Of a stretch of DNA of 64,000 nucleotides, positions 46,123 to 54,565 are shown in pieces. The notes below the pieces were generated by a model, which was given only the letters and a program-made list of their open reading frames with translations, did no database searches and was not told the origin of the DNA. A program made the translations under genes and the position numbers. Within the stretch, counting starts at the first letter, position 1; every line of letters begins with the position of its first letter. This DNA is from Planctomycetia bacterium (lineage in GTDB: Bacteria; Planctomycetota; Planctomycetia; Pirellulales; Thermoguttaceae), in the NCBI GenBank assembly GCA_030527205.1, contig JAUNBG010000006.1, positions 62,001-126,000 on the forward strand. Direction: 5' to 3'.

Positions 46123-46767
46123 ATGAGAAAATTACCTGTATATCTTTTAATTGATATTTCCGGATCGATGATGGGGGATCCTATTGAAGCTGTAAAAAAT
46201 GGGATGCAGATCATGCACTCCGCCCTTCGAAAAGATCCTTACGCACTGGAATCCGCTTATATCAGCATTATCACATTCGCTGACGATGTTGTGCAAGTTG
46301 TTCCTTTAACAGAAGTTGCAAGTTTTCGGCCACCAACAATTTCCGCCGGGGGAGGGACTTCACTTGGCGGAGCGTTGAGCAAAGTTTACGAATGCGCCAC
46401 GAGGGAAGTTCAAAAATCAACCTCCTCAGAAAAAGGGGACTGGAAACCGCTGGTCTTTATCATGACCGACGGCGTTCCGACCGATGATCTGACGAAAGGG
46501 CTGAACATATTTAAACAGTATAAATGGGGAATTGTGGTTGCCTGCGATGCCGGAAACGGCGCTGGATTGTCCGCGCTTCTGCAGATTACTCAAAACGTTG
46601 TCTCGCTGGATATGACGGATTCAAGTTCGATTCAGGCCTATTTCAAGTGGGTCTCTTCGAGTATTTCGGCGAGCAGTCAAAAAGTGGAAGACGCCAATTT
46701 TGACGACAGCAGCGATTTGAACGAACTTCCCCCGCCTCCGCCGGAAATTTCCCTGATTATACCGTAA
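46123..46767 (+). CDS. TerY-like VWA protein 1
   Basis: A 214-residue von Willebrand A domain starting MRKLPVYLLIDISGSMMGDP. DISGS supplies the metal site, completed by the threonine in GGGTSLGG and the aspartate in MTDGVPTDD. TerY-type proteins partner TerD and kinase/phosphatase pairs and probably assemble complexes through metal-bound acidic ligands. The C-terminal Pro-rich end (LPPPPPEI) is shared with the second copy. It begins 32 bases after terD, consistent with one transcript. Confidence 0.93.
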   Translation: MRKLPVYLLIDISGSMMGDPIEAVKNGMQIMHSALRKDPYALESAYISIITFADDVVQVVPLTEVASFRPPTISAGGGTSLGGALSKVYECATREVQKSTSSEKGDWKPLVFIMTDGVPTDDLTKGLNIFKQYKWGIVVACDAGNGAGLSALLQITQNVVSLDMTDSSSIQAYFKWVSSSISASSQKVEDANFDDSSDLNELPPPPPEISLIIP

Positions 46768-46986
46768 CCTTAGATATTGTGACCATTGCGAATAATTTGC
46801 GCCTGGTATTTCGTTCCGTCCTCGTTACTCGCCGACCTTATTTTTTTCGCTTTTTCCCCGTTTATCTCTGGGAAACAGGGGAACCGTTTAACGAAAAAAC
46901 TCATAAGGAATCGGCATACTTCGGATAATGGGGAGCAAGTACTTAACAAAAAAATCAAATAAAATTATTGTACATTGGTAAGAATT

Positions 46987-47619
46987 ATGAGACGCCTTCC
47001 TATTTATATTCTCTTAGATACATCCGGCTCTATGCAGGGCGAACCGATTGAAGCGGTCAAGACCGGTCTGTTGTCGTTGTTATCAAGTTTGCGGAAAGAC
47101 CCATACGCGCTGGAAACAGTTTGGGTGAGTATTATAACCTTCGATTTAGAGGCGGTCGTTCGAATCCCCTTGACGGAAGTGAGCGAGCTGACGCTCCCGG
47201 AAATTCCGGTTCCGGAGACGTCTCCCACTAATTTGGGAAGCGCAATCGAATTGCTCTGTGATCAATATCGGAAGGAAATCGTTATCTCAAACGCTCAACA
47301 CAAAGGGGACTGGTTGCCGCTGGCGATTATCATGACCGACGGGGCGCCGTCCGATACGCAGCATTACAACCGAATGCTGGAACAGTTGAAAAATTACAAA
47401 TTTGCTCGAATTATCTGTTGCGCCGCAGGTCCAAAAGCAAAAGTTGAACCGCTGAAATGTATGACAAAAGACGTTTTTACGCTCGACACAATGGACAGCG
47501 GCACGTTCTCAAAATTTTGGGTTTGGGTTTCAACTGCCGTCGAACGTCAAAGTCAGTTGGTCGATTTGCAGCCGAATGAACTTCCTCCGCCCCCAGAAGA
47601 AATCAAGTTAGTGATATGA
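46987..47619 (+). CDS. TerY-like VWA protein 2
   Basis: A 210-residue VWA domain (MRRLPIYILLDTSGSMQGEP) paralogous to the gene before it. The metal site DTSGS, SPTNLG and MTDGAPSD are intact, and the end ELPPPPEEIKLVI matches. I start at the ATG at 46987 because the family begins MRRLPIY; a TTG 12 bases earlier is less likely. A 220-base gap separates it from copy 1. Its stop overlaps the start of the phosphatase gene by four bases (ATGA type), so these two are translationally coupled. Confidence 0.92.
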   Translation: MRRLPIYILLDTSGSMQGEPIEAVKTGLLSLLSSLRKDPYALETVWVSIITFDLEAVVRIPLTEVSELTLPEIPVPETSPTNLGSAIELLCDQYRKEIVISNAQHKGDWLPLAIIMTDGAPSDTQHYNRMLEQLKNYKFARIICCAAGPKAKVEPLKCMTKDVFTLDTMDSGTFSKFWVWVSTAVERQSQLVDLQPNELPPPPEEIKLVI

Positions 47620-49442
47620 AAATTGATTCATTCTATTGGTTACCTTATTCATCATTATTACTTTTGTTCGTTTTATTTTCATTCCTTTTGTTCGTTCTTT
47701 GGAGAAAACGTAAAATGAATCCCTCCCCCCAAAAAAATAGATTTGATACGACGTCATTAAATAAAAACAATATTAACCCCAAAAAGTCGCCCCCTTACGT
47801 TAACGACCCGTTGAAAGAAGGAAAAAATATTCCGTCTTGTGACCCAAGAAAAACCGTGCGGTCTAACCCCGGGTCGGTCGATTTTTCCAAGCAGACACAA
47901 AACGTGCCCCCTATTTCTGCGCCTCCAAAAGAGAGCAGAACAGACATTGCCGAAGAGGCGTCGCTTTGGTTGAACGTTGAATCTTCTCCGTTAGACAACT
48001 GTTATCAAATGCTGGAATCTCTTCGAAACCTGAAATTACATAATGGAAAAGTCGGTGAACCTTACTCCTGTGACTGTAATTTATTTCCTAACCGACATAA
48101 TTTGAACAAAATCGTAAAGTTGGATATCTTAAAGGAACCTTTTCGAGAGTACGGTATTTCTGTTTCCTATGAGGATGGTTATCTGAAATTTAGGGGCGAC
48201 CCCCACAAACCGTTCAGCGGTTCTCTGAAGATCAGCGTCGAGGCAGGGGTTTTAGATGCTGAGACGACAGCTCGCTTTTCTGGCTTACAAGGGGGGAGAA
48301 AAATCGAAATTTACGATAAATACGATAAAATTGAAGTTTGTGGTAGATTCGAAGGACGTTTTGAAGCAAAAGATTTGTTTCAAATTCAATTTTATATTAT
48401 GCCCGACCCGTGGACTTTATGGAAAGAGTTGCCCCCTCCCCAGGACGCTCCTTATCAAAAAGAGGATACCGCTTCTGCCTGCATGACTTTTGCCGGAGAG
48501 GCAAAATCGGTTTGGGCGGCCAGTCGACGGGGACGTTCGCACGCCCAAGACGCAAAATTTCGCGATGATCACTTCGCGATTAAAATTTCCGAACAATCTG
48601 AAAACGCCTGGAATATCTTCGCTGTGGCTGACGGTGCCGGTTCAGCCCGTTATTCGCGGGAAGGATCAAAAATCGCCTGTGAAACCGTAACGCGAGAATT
48701 ATCTGAACTTTTGAATAGCCCAGAATATTCCGTTCAAATTGATAAAGAAGTTGGCTGCATAACAGAACAAACCGCAGAGCAAACCGCAGAGCAAACGCCG
48801 GGTGAATTTGGAGAAATGAAAATCGTTTCGGAAACGATGACAAGAGCTTTTTATACAGCACTTTACGATGCGTGGACTGCGATTCACAAAGAAGCGCAAA
48901 AAGTTAATGATCGCAAAATCCAGGATTTCCATACAACGCTTTTATGTGCAGCAGTCAAAAAATATCCGGAATTTTGGGCGATCGCATCGTATTGGATCGG
49001 CGACGGGGGATTGGCTGTTTATCAGCCGAACAACAACAACGGCGTTCTGGTTTTGGGGAAACCGGATGGCGGGGATTACGCTGGACAAACTAAATTTTTC
49101 ACAGTAACAGAGGAAATCAAAGCCGATCCGTTCCGACAACGTTTTTGTTTTTATCGACTTTCTGATTTCAGGGCTCTTTTTCTGATGACCGACGGGATTA
49201 CGGATCCCTTTTTTCCAGCAGAATCGAAACTGCCTGACGTTACGTGTTGGAATAAATTTTGGAATGAGACACTTCCGAAAGAGTTTCCCGGGTTTTTTGA
49301 ATCAACAACATTGGAAGAGAAGGAGAGTGCCCTATTGCAGGGATTGAATTTTAAAGTGGCTGGAAATCATGACGACCGCACATTAATGATTCTCGCCAAT
49401 CCGCAAGATTTGAAAGCCGATAAAGCGGGAGAAGTTCAATGA
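47616..49442 (+). CDS. Membrane-anchored PP2C-type protein phosphatase
   Basis: A 608-residue protein with one N-terminal membrane helix (about 8-29), a proline-rich linker, and a beta-sandwich-like region (about 130-270; GEPYSCDC, GYLKFRGDPHKPFSGS). The PP2C domain (about 297-600) has metal and catalytic motifs ADGAGSA (about 337), FHTTLL (about 438), IGDGG (about 461), LMTDGITD (about 525) and HDDRT (about 585). It should dephosphorylate Ser/Thr. A 12-base repeat (GCAGAGCAAACC-type, 48764-48799) encodes EQTAEQTAEQT between helices. It overlaps the kinase start by four bases, so kinase and phosphatase are made together. This is the TerY-P arrangement. Confidence 0.92.
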   Translation: MKIDSFYWLPYSSLLLLFVLFSFLLFVLWRKRKMNPSPQKNRFDTTSLNKNNINPKKSPPYVNDPLKEGKNIPSCDPRKTVRSNPGSVDFSKQTQNVPPISAPPKESRTDIAEEASLWLNVESSPLDNCYQMLESLRNLKLHNGKVGEPYSCDCNLFPNRHNLNKIVKLDILKEPFREYGISVSYEDGYLKFRGDPHKPFSGSLKISVEAGVLDAETTARFSGLQGGRKIEIYDKYDKIEVCGRFEGRFEAKDLFQIQFYIMPDPWTLWKELPPPQDAPYQKEDTASACMTFAGEAKSVWAASRRGRSHAQDAKFRDDHFAIKISEQSENAWNIFAVADGAGSARYSREGSKIACETVTRELSELLNSPEYSVQIDKEVGCITEQTAEQTAEQTPGEFGEMKIVSETMTRAFYTALYDAWTAIHKEAQKVNDRKIQDFHTTLLCAAVKKYPEFWAIASYWIGDGGLAVYQPNNNNGVLVLGKPDGGDYAGQTKFFTVTEEIKADPFRQRFCFYRLSDFRALFLMTDGITDPFFPAESKLPDVTCWNKFWNETLPKEFPGFFESTTLEEKESALLQGLNFKVAGNHDDRTLMILANPQDLKADKAGEVQ

Positions 49443-50929
49443 GCAATGAAATCAATCCAAATGATATCGTAAAAACGAAAGCGAAAGACGGGTCGAACGT
49501 CGAATTTGTCTTTAAGGACCCGAAACAGGGAGGCGTCAAAGACGTCTATTTTGCGCCGGATCGAAGCGAAGTGGTCGCATTTTTTCGGAATCCTCTTGAC
49601 GTTTCCGGTCGAGAACGCATCGAAAAAATAGTAACCGATTATCGGAGTAGAATTTACGAACAGGCCGGGGGGGAATACTGGAAAGAATGTTTTTGCTGGC
49701 CGGAAAAAATTGTGGAATACAACGGAATGACGGGAATCGTCGTTCCGACTTATCAAAACTGTTTTTTCTTCCAGACAGGAAATCTCGCCGGAACGGAAAA
49801 AGAGGGAAAATGGTTCGCTTCGCCCAAAATTTATAATCGGTTTGTTCCGATGGAAGAAAAGGGATCTCTCTTAGGTTATCTGCGACTCTGTCTTAAACTC
49901 AGCCGTGCCACGCGTCGTCTTCATGCTGCCGGATTGGCGCATAGCGATCTGTCATACAAAAACTGTCTTGTGGATCCGCAAAGCGGAAATGCCTGTATTA
50001 TCGACATTGATGGTCTGGTCGTCCCAGGCGTTTTTCCGCCGGATGTGATTGGAACGCCTGATTTTATCGCGCCGGAAGTCGTGGCCTCGACGGGACGGCA
50101 GCGGGAAGACCGGATTTTACCGTCTCAAGCGACAGACCGTCATGCGCTGGCGGTTCTTATTTACCAATATCTTTTTCATCGGCATCCGTTACGTGGCGGG
50201 AAGATTTACAGCCAGGACAACGACGTTCAGGAAAAAATGGAAATGGGTGAAAAGGCTCTTTTTATCGAACATCCAAATGACAAGAGCAACCGTCCCATAC
50301 TTGATGACAACGACGATATCTGTATGCCGTGGGTTGACGTCGAAAAGATTCCGTATACAACCGCCGGACCGATGTTAAAGACTCTTTTTGATCGCGCTTT
50401 TATAGAAGGTCTGCATGACCCGGCACAACGTCCAACGGCAGACGATTGGGAAGACGCTATTGTTAAAACCTCGGATATGATTCAACCTTGCTCGAATGAA
50501 AATTGCGTTAAAAAATGGTTCATTTTTGATAACTCAACCCGTCCCGTTTGTCCTTACTGCGGAACGCCTTACAAAGGAATTTTGCCGCTGCTCGATTTTT
50601 ATTCCAGCCGTAACGGCAAAGATTATCGCCCGGACAATCATCGCTTGATGGTTTTTAGCGGTCAGTCGTTGTATCAGTGGCATACGAATCGTTCCGTAAT
50701 TCCGAACGAAAAAATCAAAAAGGAACATACAACGCGAGTTGGTTATTTTTCCTTTTTTAAAGGAAAATGGCTGTTTGTTAATCAAACGCTTACTTCAATG
50801 AAAAATCTGACGACCGATCAGCCGGTTCCAATCGGAACAGGAGTGGAACTTGTGGATGGGCTGAAACTCCAGTTCTCGTCTGACACAAACGGACGAATTG
50901 CCTATATTCAAATTGCGAAAGGAACGTAA
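49439..50929 (+). CDS. Atypical Ser/Thr protein kinase with zinc ribbon
   Basis: A 496-residue protein kinase-like domain (about 20-345) with catalytic loop HSDLSYKNCL (about 166), metal motif IIDIDG (about 188, in place of DFG) and APEV (about 211). The expected ATP-lysine position (VVAFFR, near 45) lacks lysine, so ATP binding may be altered. A zinc ribbon follows (CSNENC...CPYCG, about 350-375), then a C-terminal beta domain that may read phosphopeptides. These kinases pair with TerY and PP2C proteins and probably phosphorylate a partner. The gene is coupled to the phosphatase by a four-base overlap. An IS5 remnant lies just downstream. Confidence 0.9.
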   Translation: MSNEINPNDIVKTKAKDGSNVEFVFKDPKQGGVKDVYFAPDRSEVVAFFRNPLDVSGRERIEKIVTDYRSRIYEQAGGEYWKECFCWPEKIVEYNGMTGIVVPTYQNCFFFQTGNLAGTEKEGKWFASPKIYNRFVPMEEKGSLLGYLRLCLKLSRATRRLHAAGLAHSDLSYKNCLVDPQSGNACIIDIDGLVVPGVFPPDVIGTPDFIAPEVVASTGRQREDRILPSQATDRHALAVLIYQYLFHRHPLRGGKIYSQDNDVQEKMEMGEKALFIEHPNDKSNRPILDDNDDICMPWVDVEKIPYTTAGPMLKTLFDRAFIEGLHDPAQRPTADDWEDAIVKTSDMIQPCSNENCVKKWFIFDNSTRPVCPYCGTPYKGILPLLDFYSSRNGKDYRPDNHRLMVFSGQSLYQWHTNRSVIPNEKIKKEHTTRVGYFSFFKGKWLFVNQTLTSMKNLTTDQPVPIGTGVELVDGLKLQFSSDTNGRIAYIQIAKGT

Positions 50930-50974
50930 TGCGAAAATTTGTTATGCGGGTTAGGAGCGTCTCAATCGTTTGAA

Positions 50975-51180
50975 GAAAATGGCTTTACGCCGCAGATTAG
51001 CGAACGGTCCTGTCGAAATCATCCGTTGTCCGAGAAACAGAAAAAATTGAATCGAAAAAAATCGCGCCAGCAAATCCGGATTGAACACATTTTTTCGTTT
51101 TACTGCGGTTTGGGAAACCTCTTATTGTTTTCCTGTAAATTTCATGACAAAATTATATCACATTTTGAAACGAGTGTAAA
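50975..51180 (+). pseudogene. IS5-family transposase C-terminal remnant
   Basis: In frame with 50939, the translation includes CRNHPLSEKQKKLNRKKSRQ followed by QIRIEHIFSF. This matches the C-terminal IS5 pattern R-HPL-E-QK--NR-KS--RARVEHIFGF that carries the last catalytic glutamate. Only about 60 residues are recognisable and no start or ends are visible. It separates the kinase gene from the third VWA gene, so an insertion probably split a continuous operon. Confidence 0.72.
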
Positions 51181-51231
51181 ATCAATTTCTCTATTGCGTC
51201 AACGTGACCTGTCAAAAGGAATTAACCATAT

Positions 51232-51354
51232 ATGAGAAAATTTATTACAAAATTGTTTTCTTACGAAATGGAAATCGGTTTGTTGACGGCAACGATAATT
51301 CCGGTGGCCAGGCAGGGACGAAAACTCGCATTTTGGCTTGGTTGCGGACAATAA
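51232..51354 (+). CDS. Possible 40-residue open frame, unassigned
   Basis: An ATG at 51232 opens MRKFITKLFSYEMEIGLLTA, running to a TAA at 51354. AAAAGGA lies about 11 bases upstream, a marginal ribosome site. It sits between the transposase remnant and the third VWA gene and resembles nothing known; it may be debris. Confidence 0.25.
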   Translation: MRKFITKLFSYEMEIGLLTATIIPVARQGRKLAFWLGCGQ

Positions 51355-51420
51355 ATGTTGTCTGTTTTTTCAAAAATACTTCAAGAATATCATATCAAAA
51401 TTATCAGGAAAGGATTGTTT

Positions 51421-52449
51421 ATGAGACGACTTCCCATTTACTTTGTTTTAGATTGTTCAGAATCGATGGTCGGCGAAGCGTTTGACGGTATGAAAAAGGG
51501 GCTCAAGTCACTTTTGGCTGAATTGACCCGTGATCCGGCTGCGATGGAGTTGGCCTATCTCAGTGTCATCTCGTTTGCATCGTCTGCCAAACAGGTGGTT
51601 CCGTTAACCGAATTGTGTCAGTTTCGAGTTCCGGAATTGACTTTAGGGTCGGGAACAGCCCTCGGTGCGGCATTACAGCTTTTGGAGAACAAAGTTAATC
51701 AGGAAGTGGTTCGCAGCACGATGACTCAAAAAGGGGATTATAAGCCGATTGTCTTTTTGATGACGGATGGAGAACCGACGGATTCATGGCTTCCGGTTGC
51801 CGGACGCTTGATGCATAATCATCATATACAGACGGTGGCCGTCGGCGTTGGTCCCGATGTGAACCTTCAAAGCCTGATGAGAATTTCGGAGAACGTCATT
51901 CATGCCCGTGTGCCGGAAGAAGAAAATTTTTCCCGATTTTTCAAGTTTGTGAGCAGTTCCGTTTCGACCGCCAGTCAACAGATTGATTCCGGCAACGAAG
52001 GAAAAATCGATTTACGCAAACTTCCTGAATCCGATAGTATTGTTATCGTGGACAATACGACTCCCATTCCGGAAGTAATTCCTGGTCGTTTGCTTTTCCT
52101 GCATCTGAAATGTTCCAGTAGTGACAAGTATGTGTTAATAAAATATGAGAAACGAGAACAATCCGGGTTCTTTTCCAGTAAAACATATTATGAACTGGTC
52201 GGCTCATTTCCTGTCGATGATTTCGACTTTTCAGGAAATGATAAGAAACTGACAATCTCGACGGAACAACTTCAGGGCGATTTTATCTGTCCTTACTGCG
52301 GTAACGAGTCATGGGCTCGTTGCAGTTGCGGCAGTATTTTCTGTTGTTGCGAAATTATCAACAACCAAGCCTGGTTGGAATGTCCTTGGTGCAACCAAAC
52401 AGGCTATTATGCGCCGTCCAGTTTTAATCTTGGCGGCGGGGCTGGTTGA
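51421..52449 (+). CDS. TerY-like VWA protein 3 with C-terminal zinc ribbon
   Basis: A 342-residue protein: VWA domain (about 1-200) starting MRRLPIYFVLDCSESM, with metal site DCSES, GSGTALGAALQ and MTDGEPTDS. A second beta domain (about 225-290) follows, then a cysteine-rich ribbon (CPYCGNESWARCSCG, CCCEII, CPWCNQTG) at about 295-335. TerY of the tellurite system likewise carries a C-terminal ribbon. The start is the ATG at 51421, preceded by AGGAAAGG. This is the most diverged of the three VWA copies and may carry the target-binding role. Confidence 0.92.
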   Translation: MRRLPIYFVLDCSESMVGEAFDGMKKGLKSLLAELTRDPAAMELAYLSVISFASSAKQVVPLTELCQFRVPELTLGSGTALGAALQLLENKVNQEVVRSTMTQKGDYKPIVFLMTDGEPTDSWLPVAGRLMHNHHIQTVAVGVGPDVNLQSLMRISENVIHARVPEEENFSRFFKFVSSSVSTASQQIDSGNEGKIDLRKLPESDSIVIVDNTTPIPEVIPGRLLFLHLKCSSSDKYVLIKYEKREQSGFFSSKTYYELVGSFPVDDFDFSGNDKKLTISTEQLQGDFICPYCGNESWARCSCGSIFCCCEIINNQAWLECPWCNQTGYYAPSSFNLGGGAG

Positions 52450-52477
52450 GTTGAAATCTCCTGTAAATTCCTGTGTG

Positions 52478-52508
52478 CTTTTACGTTGGAAATTCTCTGA
52501 CGTAAAAG
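52478..52508. terminator. Inverted repeat after the TerY locus, possible terminator
   Basis: CTTTTACGT and ACGTAAAAG pair perfectly around a 13-base loop, 29 bases after the third VWA stop. No T run follows, so Rho-independent termination is not assured. Confidence 0.45.
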
Positions 52509-52538
52509 GCAAAAAATAACAAGCGTGTCGCCTTGATT

Positions 52539-52703
52539 TTACGTTAAATGTGGCAGTCCAGGATATTCAAAGAATTCGTGTATGAATTCCCCCGAATATT
52601 CCAACGATTTGATCTGACGAAAATTCTTAAAACCAAAATGAATTGACCGGCTTTGTTCGACCAGCGTATTTCGTGTCAACATGCTGAATCCCAATAAAGT
52701 CAT
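52539..52703 (-). CDS. Small open frame or gene remnant, unassigned
   Basis: A 54-codon minus frame, MTLLGFSMLTRNTLVEQSRS onward to a TAA at 52539, containing FGFKNFRQIKSLEYSGEFIHE. Its amino-acid mix looks protein-like. It has no ribosome site and no recognised family, so it may be the tail of a decayed gene in the gap between the TerY locus and the FG-GAP gene. Confidence 0.28.
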   Translation of the reverse strand: MTLLGFSMLTRNTLVEQSRSIHFGFKNFRQIKSLEYSGEFIHEFFEYPGLPHLT

Positions 52704-52766
52704 GGACTTATTTCAAGAGTTGATTGACAGAATCCGACAGGAAAGTTGAAAGAGGAAGGTTGAATC

Positions 52767-52794
52767 CAACTCGCAACTCTCAACTCGCAACTCT
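52767..52794 (+). repeat. Heptamer repeat array, four units
   Basis: CAACTCG, CAACTCT, CAACTCG and CAACTCT follow exactly, then CAAACG. It is nine bases from the stop of the FG-GAP gene. A sister array lies at 44209, so the two bracket the TerD/TerY locus. Confidence 0.68.
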
Positions 52795-52802
52795 CAAACG
52801 AA

Positions 52803-53996
52803 TTATTTGCTTAAAAAGACGAAGGTTCCTTTTTTGTTGCCAACGATAATATCAGGAACGTTATCGCCGTTAAGATCATGAACGGTAACCTGAGTTCCAA
52901 CGCCGGAATCGTCGTCGATAAGATGAGGAACGAATTCAACCGATCCGTCTGCTTTGCGTTTATTTTCAAACCAGAGTAAAAGCGCCGGGTCATTGGCAGC
53001 GATATCGCCTTTTGATCCGTGAGCCCAAAATCGTTTACCGGTCACAAAATCCAGAACGCCGTCGCCATTGAAATCGGCAAGTTCCATTGAGTGAAGCTGA
53101 CTGACCTTAGGAAAGAAATCATCGTCCGGCTCTGTCGGAATGATGATATTTTTGACGAAATCAATTTTGCCGGTTTCATCTCGAACCTGTTTGAACCAGG
53201 CCAGTCCATACAAATGGCAGTGAAGGGCAGTAATGATATCATTCAAACCATCGTTATCGACATCGTAAACAAGAATATTGGAAGCGGCATCAGAGAATTT
53301 AAATGGATGAAATGGCCATTTGTCATTGACATTTTCCGGTTGTTCAAACCAGCCATCCATTTCGATAAGATCAACTCGGCCATCGCCATTGAGATCGCCG
53401 CAGCCGTTTCCGTGATAATAGCGTTGATATTTGTCGTTATACTCGCTGACGGGATGAAATGTCCAAGGCTCGGTTGCCTTATTTTGATCGAACGTTGCGA
53501 AACCGTAAAATCCGATTCGATTAAAAATGAGATCGTTTTGACCGTCGCCATCAATGTCCCGCCAAGTTTGAGATTCATTGCCAAGTTCGATTGATGCTTC
53601 ATGAGCGGTCCAAAGTTTTTCTGCGTTTTGCGGATTCTCATACCAATAACCGGTAACGCCTGGATGAGGACAAATAAGAACGTCGGTCCAACCGTCGCCA
53701 TTGAAATCGTCGGTAAAAAGAACAAATGAATTGGAATAGCCCTCTGGATCGAAATTGTCTTCCGCTTCGTAAATCTGATGTGACTTTTGGAAGTCCGGGC
53801 CTTCATACCAATAATGGCCGGAGACAATATCGAGTTGATTGTCTTGATTGAAATCGCCGACCGCTGCTCCTTCGCTGTGAAATTTTGTGCTGACAATAAT
53901 TTTTTGATATTGGGGCTCTGAAGAAAATCCGTTCAAAACGCTTGAAAAAATCAATGTCGCTCCAAGGAGTAAAATTAAGTAATTTTTTTGAGTCAT
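52803..53996 (-). CDS. Secreted FG-GAP/VCBS repeat protein
   Basis: A 397-residue exported protein with a signal peptide (about 1-26; start MTQKNYLILLLGATLIFSS). The rest is a beta-propeller of FG-GAP repeats with calcium loops of the type DFNQDNQLDI, DFNGDGWTDV, DIDGDGQNDL, DLNGDGRVDL, DVDNDGLNDI, DFNGDGVLDF and DLNGDNVPDI. Such proteins occur widely in planctomycetes on the cell surface or in the periplasm; the ligand is unknown. The ATG at 53996 is chosen because AGAGGC precedes it and the signal peptide starts there; the longer frame adds 16 unlikely residues. Confidence 0.92.
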   Translation of the reverse strand: MTQKNYLILLLGATLIFSSVLNGFSSEPQYQKIIVSTKFHSEGAAVGDFNQDNQLDIVSGHYWYEGPDFQKSHQIYEAEDNFDPEGYSNSFVLFTDDFNGDGWTDVLICPHPGVTGYWYENPQNAEKLWTAHEASIELGNESQTWRDIDGDGQNDLIFNRIGFYGFATFDQNKATEPWTFHPVSEYNDKYQRYYHGNGCGDLNGDGRVDLIEMDGWFEQPENVNDKWPFHPFKFSDAASNILVYDVDNDGLNDIITALHCHLYGLAWFKQVRDETGKIDFVKNIIIPTEPDDDFFPKVSQLHSMELADFNGDGVLDFVTGKRFWAHGSKGDIAANDPALLLWFENKRKADGSVEFVPHLIDDDSGVGTQVTVHDLNGDNVPDIIVGNKKGTFVFLSK

Positions 53997-54167
53997 GGTT
54001 TGCCTCTGATTAAAATGTGAAACAAAATGCGAATCATTTGGCATGATTCTTGATCGTTACTCAATATTATAACCTCGATCCATTGAGTTGTAAATAAAAG
54101 TAAATCGATAATGAAATATTGAATTCTTTTGTTTGACGTTTCTTTTGATTTCGAGCATATATTTTCA

Positions 54168-54270
54168 GAAAGTTATAAAAACCTGTTTTGGGGAATAAAC
54201 TCCATTCGTGAATGTCGTAAAAACCAGTTTAGCGGACGAAATTTCAGCGTTCGGCGTTCTAAAACTTCAA
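54168..54270 (-). repeat. MITE-like intergenic repeat, copy G
   Basis: Read on the minus strand: TTGAAGTTTTAGAACGCCGA, then TTTCGTCCGC, AACTGGTTTTTACGACATTC and ending AACAGGTTTTTATAACTTTC. The ends are inverted repeats and the order matches copies A and D. It lies upstream of the FG-GAP gene. Confidence 0.68.
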
Positions 54271-54565
54271 TTATTTATATGAAATTATGAAATAGAGCAG
54301 GGGAGTATCTGTTGATCAAATCCCAAAATCTTAAAAATTGAAAATAATGAAAAATCAGTTTTTTTATATTATCTTATAAATAATTCCCAAAGTCAAGAAT
54401 TAACCCAAATCAATTATTCCGTATTGTTTTAAGTTAATTCAGATAGAAATAGCAAACTTTTTTGATTGTCTCAATTTCATTGGTTGAAATAATAATTTCT
54501 TTTAGAAAAAAAGAGTTGTCCAGGCAGGAAAGAACCAGAAATGACTTGCATACGAACGTCCGATA
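54271..54565. other. AT-rich gap before the small protein gene
   Basis: About 295 bases with no recognised gene. An ATG at 54541 with AGGAAAG upstream opens only 19 codons (MTCIRTSDNVSYVRFRGRS) before a stop, in another frame from the gene at 54566. Confidence 0.4.

Noticed and set aside
46770-46958. A 62-codon minus frame between VWA1 and VWA2
   Set aside because: Opposite strand inside a same-direction locus, no ribosome site and no known family.
52681-52749. A 22-codon plus frame MLNPNKVMDLFQELIDRIRQ
   Set aside because: Too short, no ribosome site, overlaps an opposite frame that looks slightly better.
52450-52802. CRISPR-like array from CAACTCG repeats
   Set aside because: Units are seven bases with no spacers, so this is a simple tandem repeat.
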